DNA from: Laburnicola sp. R22_1
Taxonomy: Eukaryota > Ascomycota > Dothideomycetes > Pleosporales > Didymosphaeriaceae
Assembly: GCA_014281115.1 (NCBI GenBank)
Contig: JACONQ010000004.1
Coordinates: forward strand, 3,596,001-3,660,000
Direction of reading: 5' to 3'
Length of the DNA: 64,000 nt
Made by a program: the position numbers and the translations under genes
The notes under the pieces: generated by a model
What the model was told of the DNA's origin: nothing
Seen by the model: only the letters and a program-made list of their open reading frames with translations
Database searches by the model: none
In this document: in pieces, positions 31,414 through 43,445 of the stretch
How positions within the stretch are numbered: position 1 is the first letter of the stretch
How the letters are laid out: each line of letters opens with the position of its first letter

Positions 31414-33284
31414 ACGTACTTTGCACTCGAGTCGGACACTCCATCGAGTCGGACACTTTGCCAAGACCCCACCAAGTTCTGTACTATTCACGATAGTATA
31501 GAGTCAACATGAACTATTTTCAATAGTCTAAATAGGCTAAACTATTCAGAATCTACTTCTATAAGCTACCTATAGGTTTTTTTATTGTGCCCAGGCTTGC
31601 CGCAGCGTCTATAGCGCCGTTGAGCGGATTCGCCTCCATCAGTGCGCACCCTCTTCTTTGCCTTCTTGCCATCACTACGCACCCCAAAGTCCTTTAGAGT
31701 AGCCAGTCGCTGGCCCTCTTTAACTGTAAGGACTCCTTCTTGCTGCAATCGCTTTCTTTTATATGATTTACGTCGTGTGGCAGCCTCATTAGCAGCTTGA
31801 AGTTCGGCGTTGCGTTTGGTTATTAACACCAAAGAATGCCCTATCAGCTTGGCGCCTTTGACGAGCTTTTCTACCGCCTTAACTATATAAGTTGGGGAAC
31901 TATCCACATGCCTTTAAATCCTCTGCTTAACCAGCGTTAATTGCGACCTAAGTTCTGTACTATTTCGCGGAGTTTGCGACTCCTATGTACTATCGCGAAT
32001 AGTACAAAGTGGAGGCGTACGCAGGCGGACGTCAAGCTGCGATATCACAGCTTCTAGGTTGTGGGGCACTAGGCCAGCACCTCGAAAGCCTCCTTTGATA
32101 TTACTTTTAGTAAACGAAGCCTTGAAAGCAGCAATAAAGCAAGGCAGGAACTTGATTTTAGTGATGTGCGTGATGTGGTTGCGCATTAAATCCTCAGCTT
32201 AGCGCCTATACGCCTTTTTTAAAGGCGCGAAATAGCCCACATTAAGTGGCTGCAAGAGGTGCGACGAATGCGAGGGCATACAGAGAGTAACAATATTGCT
32301 CTTCTTGTAGTAATTCTGGAATTCGAGCGAGTTGTGACTTTTGTAGCCATTAATAATGAGCAAACGTGCTCTACTAGTAGTACGCCTCTTTGTATGCTTA
32401 TTAAAGTGCTTCAGCCATTGCAGACCAAGCTTATTTGTTGTCCAGCTGTTCTTAGAGACTGCAATAACCCAATTATGAGGTAGATCCTTCTCCTTATACC
32501 AGGCGGAGAGGTGGTGCTTGCCCCCGAAGATAATGAAGGGTGGGATCCACCAACCCATCGCGTTAATGCCTTGGATGACTGTTGTCCACTCCCTATTGCC
32601 CTGCTGCACCTGCTTTAGCCGTCCTCGACGCTTAGAGCCTGTAACTACTGCTCTAGTTAATATCATGCCTATTATAAAGCCTGCTTTATTAAAATTGTAG
32701 GTGTCCTTGTCTAGGATACTATGTTTGGCCTTTATGTTCTCCACAAGCTGGAACTAGTCTTATATCACCTTAGGATCCTCCTGGAGAGCTCTCTTATAGT
32801 CGTACTTTCGATTGAACTTGACTTTAAACTCTGGCTAGCGCTTAACAAAGTTATAAGGCCACCTCTGGCCAACTAGCTCGTAGTGGCGTGCAGCCAGTAA
32901 AGAATCAGCCATATCTTTTATAGCATCGAGCCGAGGCGGAAATCCTCGCGCGTCTAGGTCGAGTATATGCTCCACAATCGCCTGCTCCTCTCTTATAGTA
33001 AGTCTTATTTTGTTGGGTGCGCAGTTGTGTCTAAACGTCTTTCTAGCGCGTTGGTCGCTAAGTGTACTTCGAGAGACGTTGTAGATAGCTGCAGCGCGTC
33101 GCTAAGAGAGTGTCGCGTCTTGTTCGATAGCCTGGATTGCAAGCTGTATACGCGCTTCTTTTAACGCTAGTGGTTCGTTGTGTGGTTAAGGCATCGCGTT
33201 ATACTATTGCTGATAGTACGTTTTGGTGGGGTCTTGGCAAAGTGTCCGACTCGATGGAGTGTCCGACTCGAGTGCAAAGTACGT
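31414..33284 (-). mobile_element. H: complete pogo-like transposon with 62-bp terminal repeats
   Basis: Terminal inverted repeats at 31414-31475 and 33223-33284 appear identical over 62 bp, starting ACGTACTTTGCACTCGAG. Both are flanked by TA (31412-31413 and 33285-33286). Each repeat holds GTGTCCGACTCG twice, 17 bp apart (33242 and 33259 at the right end). A single minus-strand transposase frame fills the interior. Unlike the surroundings, the terminal repeats keep their CpG sites. Confidence 0.92.
31563..33194 (-). pseudogene. pogo-like transposase of H; all three catalytic Asp changed to Asn
   Basis: One uninterrupted minus-strand frame (544 codons) runs from ATG at 33194 to the stop at 31563, with about eight internal TAA/TAG codons and no frameshift. 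N-terminal HTH: AAIYNVSRSTLSDQRARKTF. A CENP-B-type HTH follows (about 33010-32830). The catalytic core is open at 32199-32744: the positions expected to be Asp read YNFNKAGFIIG, LLIINGYKSH and LLQPLNVGYF, i.e. N, N, N. The C-terminus has YRRCGKPGHNKKTY, a CCHC knuckle with first and last Cys read as Tyr. All changes fit TpG to TpA. Expected stop restorations (Trp in KR-PEF, Gln in VI-D) fit the same process. Confidence 0.9.
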
Positions 33285-33286
33285 TA

Positions 33287-33535
33287 CTTAAAAAACTAAA
33301 GAAATACTATTTTTTAAAAACTATAGCTATTAAGCTAGAAATTTTTATATAGCTAGGTTAACTTGTAGATAACCTTATATTAAATTTATAGACCATAGGA
33401 TTACGTAATAGAAAAGTTATAGGACCTTAGACTATATAGAAAAATAAAGTTTAAATAATATATTAAAAATAACTTTAATACTATAATTTTTCTACCTTTA
33501 TAAGGTTTATTAGCATTATAGCTATTAGATAATAC
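33287..33535. other. Unassigned AT-rich DNA
   Basis: About 250 bp between element H and repeat block A, with no frame, terminal repeat or recognised similarity. Confidence 0.35.
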
Positions 33536-33684
33536 TGTGGGAGAACCCAGCCCTAATCGGGACTTAGTAGAAAGATAGATTAAGTTGTGTGTGCTCGAAG
33601 AAAGAAACCGCCTATTAAATTCTTAAGAGCCGATTGGGCACCGGCTTACCACGTGACCCGTGTGGTGTAGTTCATTCCACCACA
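33536..33684 (+). repeat. Repeat block A (149 bp), LTR-like ends
   Basis: It starts TGTGGGAGAACCCAGCC and ends CATTCCACCACA, giving a TGTGG...CCACA frame like a short LTR. The block at 7054-7201 is its inverted, RIP-mutated copy over the whole length. No target duplication was found on either copy. It is either a solo LTR of an unseen element or the outer end of the inverted arms. Confidence 0.7.
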
Positions 33685-34276
33685 CTACTATTTATAGTTA
33701 AATAGATTATAAAATAAAAATTATATAGCTAAAAAAGAAAAAGTAAATAATTTAATATTAAAAGTAATTTTAGAAAATAACCTATACTAGAATTATGTAT
33801 ATAGATAGGTTTTGTTAATAACGAGACTATATTATAATATAAATAGATTTTATACGCTAGTAAAAACTTTTTTATATTTTAATTTTCGCATTTTACAATT
33901 CTTATATTTAAGACTAATAATCTCTTTTACACTAATTAGTCAGCATTATATAAGTATGCCATATTAAGCTTACTAACTTTCTCTATTATATATAAAAATC
34001 CTATAATTTTTCTATTACTAAATAGGTAAGTTATTATATTTTAAAAAGAGTATATACAATTATTAGTTTTTTTCGTGTCACCCCACTATATATAGCTAAT
34101 AAAAACATAATTAGTTAAATCTAATATAACTTAGTGTATATAATCTTAACTTAATCTATAGCTTATATAATCTTAACTTAACTTATACCTATTACTAGTA
34201 TAAAATTTATAAATATAGGTTAGGTTAGAGTTACAGTCTTATATAAGAGAACCTAACTCTAACTTTATTTTTATTT
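33685..34276. other. Unassigned AT-rich DNA
   Basis: About 590 bp of very AT-rich sequence without a readable frame. The only landmark is GTGTCACCCCACTATATAT near 34078, which resembles, inverted, a stretch near 30925. Confidence 0.35.
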
Positions 34277-34290
34277 ATTTACTAGCCTAT

Positions 34291-34569
34291 TATAGATCTT
34301 TATTATATAGAGATTCTAACTAAGGTTAAGTCCGCACTATATATAGAGAGGAGTAAAACAGAAGGCACTATAACCTAGTATCTAGCACTTAGTAGTAGTA
34401 ATAAAATATATACAAAATAATAATAATTTTAATATTAATAGTCTGTATAAAAGTATTGTTAATAGTAGTTAATAGATAGTCTGCTATCTGGCATAACTAA
34501 GTCACATATTATCTCTTAACCGGTGGATTGTTAGAGACCCGCAGTAGACCGCGAAGTCGTAATCGCGAG
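34291..34569 (-). mobile_element. X3: 5'-truncated retroposon X, 14-bp target duplication
   Basis: It is flanked by ATTTACTAGCCTAT at 34277-34290 and 34570-34583. On the minus strand it begins CTCGCGATTACGACTTCGCG, corresponds to the last third of X2 (from about 28490), and ends TATAATAAAGATCTATA. Truncation at the 5' side with an intact 3' end is the usual product of target-primed reverse transcription. Confidence 0.83.
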
Positions 34570-34820
34570 ATTTACTAGCCTATATATATATATTTTTCTT
34601 TTAGTTATTTTTACTATAGTTATTTTTAACTAAAAAGTTTCTAGTAAAGAGATTATAATAATAGTTATTATTTCTTCTACTATTATATATCTAGAACTCT
34701 TTGTATTAATACTATTTTAAAATACTTTTTTATATCACTAGTAGCAGAAAGAATAATTACTATTATTAGTATATTTTTATTAGAAACCTCTTAGTTATAA
34801 AAAGTATAAATATGATATAA

Positions 34821-34934
34821 TTATCTTTTTACGCTCTTCTTAATTACTATGTAGAGGGCTTTACTTTTTTATTATATTACTTATAATAAAAGCCTTTATT
34901 ATTCTACTTCTAGATAGTTAATTAATATTATATA
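34821..34934 (+). repeat. h5: double-hairpin element, mutated
   Basis: It contains CTTTTTACGCTCTTCTTAAT, TAGAGGGCTTTACTTTTTT and CTACTTCTAGATAG in family order. GATATAA flanks it at 34814-34820 and 34935-34941. Both hairpin stems have mismatches from C-to-T change. Confidence 0.7.
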
Positions 34935-35916
34935 GATATAAAAAAGTATTTGAAGGGATTAATAAAAAGAGGTTATTTTTTACTATAAGAAATATTAGTT
35001 AGCTATAGTAAAGTGTATATAACACTTAGTTATTAGTTATATAGTTTTTTTGCAACTAAGGGGTTTCTAATAAAAATATTATAATAATAGTAATTATCTC
35101 TTCTACTATTATATACATAGAAAAGCGTTTTAAGCTATTAATAAAAAGGGGTTAGCGCGTTATAAGCGAGCTAAGCGAGCTTAGTAGGCTTAGTACGCGC
35201 ACTTTAAGTAAAAATAAATCTATATATAAAGTATACTAAGGCTATATTACTATACTATAGTTTAGAGTGGGGGAGAAGAAGGTATAAAATAGCGCTGGTG
35301 CTATAACTAGTACAACACTATAACTATTATCTTTCTCTACTATTATCTCTAAAAATTACTAGAAGTAATAGCTATTATATTAGTAGGTTTGTGCTATTTA
35401 TAAGATATATACTAAGTAGAAGCTTATATATACTATAGGTATACTAATACTCTATTTTTATATTAAAGTTAACTTTAAAGAGACTTCTATTACTATTACT
35501 ACTATTCTATTCTCTACTATCTTCCTAGGCCCTAATACTAATGCTGCTATTAACACTGCCTAAAAGTACGCTTTAATAATCTGTCTACTTAAAGTTACTA
35601 GATCTACACTAGAATATCGCTCTATCTAAGATATTATTAATAAGAAGTAGAAGATATAGCTTACCTTATATATAGCAGTCCTAGTATACTAGTTAGGCTA
35701 GTAATAGATTAGTAACTTAAGGCGTAAGAAGTATATAGAGTTCTTACTATAGTTTCTTATATTGCTACTAGTTAGAAAGGTAGCAATAAAGGGTAGAATT
35801 AAGAAGAAAAAGAAAAAGATCTTTATTAATAAGTTGCTAAAGAAGGAGAGAGTTATATAAATATATTATATCTTTATAGTTATTATAGCGTTAGATAAGT
35901 ATAATACATAAGCAGC

Positions 35917-36102
35917 TGTTGCAGAAATAAGGCTCTAACTAGGTGTGATCACGTGCTCGTGATTATATAAGCAGTACTATTTCAGCCCTACTCCTTTTCT
36001 ATAAGTGTATATATAGTCTATCCCTTTAGCTTTCTTTTTTATATAGTAAGCTTATCTACTTTGCTTACTAAATCTAAGATTCTAGCTTATTTTCCTTTTG
36101 TA
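35917..36102 (+). repeat. 5' LTR of copia Q
   Basis: It starts TGTTGCAGAAATAAGGCTC and aligns without gaps to 46968-47152. The next bases (GTTATAAGCCTAGCGC) sit where a primer-binding site is expected. Confidence 0.83.
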
Positions 36103-36109
36103 GTTATAA

Positions 36110-37431
36110 GCCTAGCGCTTTAAAATTATAGGCTAATTCTCCCTATGCGCTTATATATTAGAATTCTAATTTATATACTTTAATTACTTTTTACTAATTA
36201 TTTCTAATCCTCTTCTATACTTAAATATTACCTATAATTAAGATAACTAATTCTATAATTGCTACTACAAAGGTGCTACTTACTAACTAAGTAAGCTAGC
36301 CTTTCTAGTTTATCTAGCTCTAATTTTATATTTATTCTAAAGAGATCTAGTATTTTATTAATTCTAACACTAAAGAGATTATTAATTAAGATCTAGTCTA
36401 ACTAACTTGTCTTATGCTTCTAGAAATAGTAAGTATAGACAACGCTACGTATAACAATTAGATTAAAGTCTATAATATTTAGATTATAGAGTATTAAGTA
36501 GAAGTATAAGACTAGCAGATTAATATAGCAAAGATCTAGGATCTTGCCTTATAGGTTTATACTATAGTGTTTTAAGATCTACTAGTACTAGCTATAATTA
36601 CGCTAAATAATAAGAAGAAGACCTCCCTATAAGCACTTATTAAGATACTTTAGAAGAATCTAGCTCTAATAAAAGTAAGTATAAAGAACCTAGTACGCAC
36701 CTAATACTAAGCACACCTTAAAAAGACTAAGTATAGAAGGTAAACACCTAATATATAGTATAAGAAATAGTAGCTTCTTTTTAATAAGGCTAAGAGTTTT
36801 AAGCTTTCTAATATAAAAGGTAAGCTTGCTGTATAAAACTTCTTAGACGTGCTAGTAGTTAACTTATATTAAAATAGGCCTAATCTATAAACTAGCGTCT
36901 TATATAAGACGTCTTGCTTAGTATTAAGGTAATAAATCTTACTAATATTAGGAATGTCTATTCTATACTTATTTAGAAGCACTAGCTTTAAGTACCTAAT
37001 AGCAAGTTATTAGGTATATTTGCAATAATTACTAGTTAAAATAATAATTAAAAGAAGTAAGGTAGTAGTGGCTTAAATAAGAAGGCTTATAAGAAGGCTA
37101 ATAAGTACCCTTATAGAAATAAGTAGTATAGGTAAAATAGTCTTAATTACTAACGCCTTTAAACTACTATTACTAGTAAATGCCCTAAAGAAGAGCTACT
37201 AATTACCCTTACTAAAAAAGAATATAAGGGTATTAATAATTATTTAGTATCTTCGTAATAGAAGAAGCTGTATAGCAGAATTAAAATAGAAGGCTAGAAG
37301 TCTACACCTATAGTAAGGAGCTTAACTACTCCTACTTATCTAGGATTAATAGTTCGTGCTCTAACTAATCTATTAGTCTTTAATAAGTAGCTATAGAAGA
37401 GCTTAGAGGTATACTTAATATCGTAGCTTAG
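36110..37431 (+). pseudogene. gag: Copia Q gag relic
   Basis: This is a degraded plus-strand frame between the 5' LTR and the pogo insertion, with stops at presumed Gln codons. A stretch around 36590-36660 reads LVLAIITLNNKKKTSL. It is assigned to gag by position upstream of the pol domains. No zinc knuckle was recognised with certainty. The frame is broken at 37432 by the nested DNA transposon and resumes at 39547. Confidence 0.5.
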
Positions 37432-37433
37432 TA

Positions 37434-39544
37434 GCCCGTGTAACACGTCAGCTTATATAACACCCCGCAATACAGCGCACTAACTTTAACGCGCCGCATC
37501 TCTACTAATATAGATTTAATTAAGACTGCGATAGCAGCTATTAAATCGCGGGAACCAGAAGAAAACTTTTTATATAGACAAATTGCTAGAGATTATAGTG
37601 TTGTTGTTTCTACACTAACACGCTGGCATTAACGCGTTACACAGACGCGTGCAGATAGAATAGAGAAATAACGCAATTTTAATAGCTATTAAGAGGCAGA
37701 GCTTTTGTAATATATTAAACACCTTACTAAACGTGGCCTTTCTCCTATACAGCAGATAATATAAAGCTTTGCTTCTACTATTGCTTAAAAGGAAGTCTCT
37801 TTATTATGGATTAATTGCTTTATGCGGCGCCACGCTAAATTCTTAATATTAAAATAGATAATTGGCATTAATAGAAATCGCTACAAAGATAATTCTCCTG
37901 CTAAATATAAGCTCTACTTTAAGCTTCTATAGTATAAGAATAAGTAGTACTTAATTAAGGCCTAGAATACCTACAATATAGACAAGAAAGGCTTCCTACT
38001 TAGTATTACCTTCTGCTTAAAGAGGATCTTCGATAGGCCTCTATATTAGAGCAAGGCTGTAAGGCAAGCTATCTAGAATAGCAGCTATGCGTGGATATCG
38101 CTTATCGCCTGTATCTGCGCTAATAGTTCTGCCCTAGACCTAGCTCTTATCTATTAGGCTGCCTCTATAAATATACAATTAAGCTAGGTTAAGGATATTA
38201 ATCCTTAGCACTATTAGGCTTTTATTATAGTATTAGATTCTAGCTAGTTAAATAATTAGATTAGCCTTCTATAGCTGTAGTAGGTGTTTAATCGCCTTAC
38301 AAAGGCCAAAGCTAGGCGATTATATTACTATTAATTATAGATGGCTATAGATCTTATATTACTATAGAGTTTATCGACTTTGGTAATTGTAATAGGATTC
38401 TGCTAGCTATCTATTTATCTTATTTAACGCATACACTGTAGCCTCTTAATGTCTGCATCTTTAAGCCTCTATTAATAGTATATTTAAATTAGATATTAGC
38501 CTTTATAAACAATAGCTAGGGGCTTAGCTTAATCGCTAAGAGAGACTTCTTTATATTGTTCTAGAATGCCTAAATTAATACTATAAGGCCGCTATTAATA
38601 CTTCGCGCCTTTGAGGCTATTAGTATCTCTCTACTACATCTAGCGACTATTCTTAAGAGATTTAATTAGGGATCGGATTAGGCTGAGCTACCTAAGCAGT
38701 AATTACGAGAGAGCTCTACCTTAGTACTTAGTGCTTTAGATTAGAGAAAGATTAATTAGTTGCTAAAGGCTTATACGAATATAGGGAATAGTAATGGGGC
38801 TAAAAAGCTGAGTCGAACTGTACACTATATCTCTATACGAGCTTAGCTCGCAGAGCATAAAAACAAAGGCCTATAAGAGGCTCTAGCAACTTAAAAGAAG
38901 CGCTGAAAGCAAGGTAGGCCTCTGCCTTTTAATTAGCTAGATAAGTATTATAGTGGAGCTATTTTCTAGTTACCTTATAGCATACAGTGGGCGCGCGATT
39001 ATTAACACTAGAAAGATATTAAGGAGTAGCAATTACAGCTTTAAAAAAGGGAGCGAGCAAAGGCTCGTTAGGCTAGCTAGCAGCTTAAGAAAAGGCTTCT
39101 CTAGAAGAGGCGCGTTGTGTGGGTAGCAGCCAGAGAGTCGCGCGTAAAGGAGAGAGCTGATTAGGCTGCTAAGCGACGCCTCTAGCAGTAGGCTTGTATG
39201 ACCTAACAACAACTTTAGAAACGTCTTAAAATTGCCAAAAAGGAAATTTAGAGAGCCCTTAAGGCTACTCCTATAGTTATAAAGAGACAGAGCTATACGC
39301 TAGCACCTATAGGCGTTAACGAAGCTACATTAGCTGCGTTGACTCTGTTAACGCGCAGAGGCCGAATTATCTAAACACTAATTAGATATTAATAATTTAA
39401 GTAGCTAGCAATTATCTATAGGCCTATAAGAGCTCAAATCTAGAAAATCTTGTAATAATATTGTTTGTGGGCGTCTCTATAGTCTCATGCTGCTGGCCAA
39501 GCAATTATGTTAGGGTGTTACATAAGCTAACGTATTGCACGGGC
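37434..39544 (+). mobile_element. pogo-3: pogo-like transposon nested in copia Q
   Basis: Terminal repeats start GCCCGTGTAACACGTCAGC (37434) and end ...ACGTATTGCACGGGC (39544). TA precedes (37432-37433); TG follows (39545-39546), probably a mutated TA. TAACAC occurs at 37441 and 37458, 17 bp apart; the surrounding CGTG/TATA differ as expected from RIP. One plus-strand transposase fills the interior. Confidence 0.87.
37510..39392 (+). pseudogene. pogo-like transposase of pogo-3, ATG and third Asp lost
   Basis: The plus-strand frame begins at ATA (37510) where homologues have ATG, then runs LIKTAIAAIKSREPEENF and ARDYSVVVSTLTRWH, the first HTH. Stops are TAA/TAG only. A frameshift lies between AKARR and LLIIDGYRSY near 38325. 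Catalytic positions read YNIDKKGFLL (D kept), LLIIDGY (D kept) and PLNVCIFKPL (D to N). A Lys/Arg/Gln-rich tail ends at 39392 with the block RGRII, matching RGRNV of pogo-2. Both are clearly one family. Confidence 0.85.
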
Positions 39545-39546
39545 TG

Positions 39547-42500
39547 CCAAGCTATGGTAATATATCCTAGTAATTACCTACTTATATAGAGCACTATTCT
39601 TAATAAAGGAGCTATAGTTTATCTTATTAATAATTAATTACTTCTAATACCTAGCTTATTTAAGAAAGCGAGCTTAATTTAGAGTGTTAAAGCTAGAACT
39701 TAGACTCTTCTAATTTTAGAAATAGAAGATTAACTTATAAAGGGCGTGCTTACTAGTAAGCGTAGTACGCGTATAGAAGATCTTTTACTTAAAGATAGTA
39801 AGGTTATAAAAGATTTTTATATTAATATTATTTCTAAAGCTTATCTAAGAAAGGCAGAAATCTAGTACCTAGGTTTAGATAGATTATTGCATATAGAAAC
39901 TCTTACTTAGAATATTATCTTAGCAGAACTAAGCAATATTTCTAATTTTATCTTTATTAAATATAAGCCTCCTTTCTACTATTCTTTAGCTATAGTAATT
40001 AGACAATTATACTAAAATCTTCTGCAAGCAGATACTAAGAAACTCTAGTACCTTTAATTAAGTTATTTAGGCTAATAAGCACTTTAAGCTCTAGTTCAAA
40101 ATGCGCAAAATATATAAATCCTTAGCACTTAAAGAAAAACTATTAGTATTATTCTATAATATATATAATAAAAGTAATCTCTAAATGCCTAAAGAAACAA
40201 TCTCTAAGACTATTCTACCGCATTTCTTAGGATCTATTTAACTTTCTAGTAGAATAGCTTAGAAAGCTATAGAGCTTAATTATTAAAAAAGAATTTAGCA
40301 AAAAGATTTATAATAATAACCTTATATTAAAATCTCTACTAGAGATTATATAAGTAATAACTAAGCTTAATTAATAGGTAGAAAATAAATATAAGCTTAG
40401 GATTATTGTGATCTATTAGGATAATAATACTGCTACTCTTCTCTAAAGGGGACAATTAGTCTATAAGAACTATACAGACAAATAAGAAATTAAAATTAGC
40501 TATACCCTAGCATATACCTATAAACTAAATAGAGTACTAGAGTAAGCAAAGTAAGAAATTATTACTATGGCTATAAAAATAAGGGAAAGCGCAAATCTAC
40601 TACCTAAAATATAGCCTAAGATTCTAAGTGTAGCTGCGTACCTCTATAGTAAGAGCCTATTAGCTCTATATACTTTTTAAGCACTAGACAAAGTGCTTAA
40701 AAATTAGTTTAGGTAGTATTTCTGTTAGTATAAGTCTACTTAAGTATAAGTATAGATAGCTAATCTTTATCCTAATTAAAGTAGAATTTATGCCTATAGC
40801 TATTAAGTATATTCTTTAAAAAGGGATCGCGTAGTAGAGTGGGATAAATAAAATTTTAAAGTAAATTCTAGGAACTATAATAGATATCTAGTTCGTTATA
40901 AAGTATTAAATCTCTATAGAATATAAATCCTAGTACTTAATTAGGTAATTATTACGCATAATATTATGTTTAATAAAATATTATGCTATAAGGGCGAAGC
41001 TAATTAAGGTATATTCTATAAAGAAGTAGTAAAGATTATTAAAGTCCTATATAAGGGGGAAATTAATAATCTAAAAAAGAGTTAGTAAATATCCTTAATC
41101 TTCTTATTACACTAAATAAGTAAGCAAGTACTAAGTAAGCAGAGAATAGTATTTCTATCTAGTAATCTAAGAGCTTAGCTAGCTAGGCTAGTAATTAAAT
41201 AGCTAATAGGACTAATATATAGACAGCGAGCTTAGCTAGTAAGTAGCTAAGAATTTATATAGTTTAAAGCAAGTATATAGGGCTTATAACTTCTACATAG
41301 ACACTAGAGCTAGATAATCTAAGGCATAATAAATTAAGAAATTATAAGAAGACTAATAGCTACTAAAGTATACACTAATTTAGGCAAGCTAGCTAATTAA
41401 ATTCTAGAGAGCGTTCTCTTTAAAGTGTAGAGACTAAGAGCTCTATAGCTACCTCTTAATCTAGCCCTAAGAGCTTAACTACGCTAGAGAAAGTAGATAA
41501 CCTACTAGTAAGCTAAAGGCAAAGGCAAAATTAAGCATCTATAAGATTAAGTAAAAGACTCTAAGGTAATAACGTAAATATACGCGTTTAGGACTATTTG
41601 CCTCTTTAATAATAAAGAAATTATAATTAATATAATAATACTATTAATTAGCTAGAGGATAGATTAGGTATATATGCACTAATTGCTAGTTGTATAATAC
41701 AAGATCTCTAAGACAACTTTCTATTTTTATATATCCTAGGAGTATAGGAAGCCTAGAATAAGCACTAAAAGTATACTATAATAAATTCTATAGTTGCTAT
41801 AGTAATACTTAAAAAGATACTAATAGTATTATCTTTTATTTATTTATATAAAGGTAAGCAGCTAAAGCTGCTTATATTATAAAAATACCTTACTAAATAT
41901 CTACTTAGAAAGCTCTTTAAGCAAGCCTCATATATTAAAATTAGTATACTTAAGAAGAAAGGAACCTAAATAGTAATTTATTAAGTATAAGGTGCTTGAT
42001 AACTACTCCTATTAAAGTAGATTTAGACCTATAAGTTTAATTAGAATAAGTACTTTCTAAAGTGTAAGGCTTAAACTATTGTAAGGAGCAATCTCTAGGA
42101 TAAGGACTTGCTATAGTTAATCTATATAGTAACGCTTATAGTATAGTTATTTAGAACTATAATAGCAATTATAGTAAAAAACAATTTAGAGATTATTTAA
42201 TATAACGTAGTAGTAGTATTTTAAACGCTTATATTATAGCTAAAAACCTAGTTATTTATAAGCTTCTAGATAGGTTTAAGCAATATAGTAAGTGTGTGTC
42301 TCTTAATTAAGCTCTATATAGATTAAGAGACTTGCTACTACTCTAGTATAAGGAGTTCTTAGAATTGCTAAGATTTATAGAACTTACTATAGTAAAAAGA
42401 ACCATATTTATTTATAAGCAAAGATTGCCGAATCTTAGTACTCTTTTATATTAATAATATACTTTTATTCTTTAATAAAGCTTATAAAGAAAAGGTATAA

Positions 42501-43445
42501 AAGCTCTAGAGTTAGGTTAAAAAGAAATATAAAATTAAGAATTGTAGACTAGTTAAATAGTTTCTAGATATCTAGATAATTTAAGATTATAAGAACAGAA
42601 CAATTACGCTTATTTATAATACATATATTAATAAGATTATAAAGAAGTTTAATTTTAAAGATAATAAGACCTTTCCTATAACGCCTCTTCTATTAGAAGA
42701 GTTTATAAAGAATACTAGAAAAGCGACTAAGTAGAAGATTAAGAGCTACTAGAAATACATTAGCTTAGTACTATACACAGCAATTATGCTTAGGCCTAAT
42801 ATTGTATTTACTATTTTAAAGCTCTTACACTTTCTAATAAATTTAAGCAAATAACACTTTATTATAGTTAATTAAGTAATAATATATTTTTAAAGAACGC
42901 GCTAGCAATCTATTTAGTATAGCTAATATAATAGACCTAATCTTATAATTTGTAGCGATACTTTAATTATAGATAATTTAGAAACTTAGAGATTATCTTA
43001 TAGCTATATAGTTATACTCTATAGTAGAGCAATACTCTAGAAGGCTGCTTATTAGAGCATAGTTACAACTTCTACTACTAAGGCTAAGCTACTAGGACTT
43101 AAGTATATAAGTAAAGAAGCAATAGCACTAAAGTAGTTCTTTAAAGAACTTAAGCTTAGTTTAGGATATATATAGAATGTTTTTTATAATAATTAACAAA
43201 TAATTAAACTAGTAATTAGAAAGAATAAGCGTATTAGCACTTGTCTGTGCTATATTACTATCTAGAATATATAGCTACGTTAAGAATATATAAAAGGATT
43301 ATTTAAGGTTACTTACTTAAAAATAAGTAATATACTAGCAGACAGACTTATAAAAGCGCTTACTTAATAATAGTTTGCTTACTTTAAAAGCTTCTAAATC
43401 TTAAGAATATAAGTAGACTTATTATACAAGAAGTATAAGTTATAA
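39547..43445 (+). pseudogene. pol: Copia Q pol relic: protease/integrase region, RT, RNase H
   Basis: The frame resumes after pogo-3. Around 41830-42900 it reads as a Ty1/copia reverse transcriptase: FRPISLIRISTFQ, a tyrosine-rich block at the position of the usual LNAFLNA motif, KLLDRFKQYSKCVSLN-ALY when stops are read through, and near 42440 ILIIYFYSLIK at the YVDD site. RNase H occupies about 42950-43420: TTSTTKAKLLGLKYISKEAI, and the terminal block NILADRLIKALTQQQ, the usual copia end motif. Integrase upstream (39600-41700) is too mutated to map residue by residue. Stops throughout are TAA/TAG. Confidence 0.75.

Noticed and set aside
31566..31907. Stand-alone gene for a 113-residue zinc-knuckle protein
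   Set aside because: It is in the same frame as the H transposase upstream, separated only by RIP-type stops, and lies within the terminal repeats of H.
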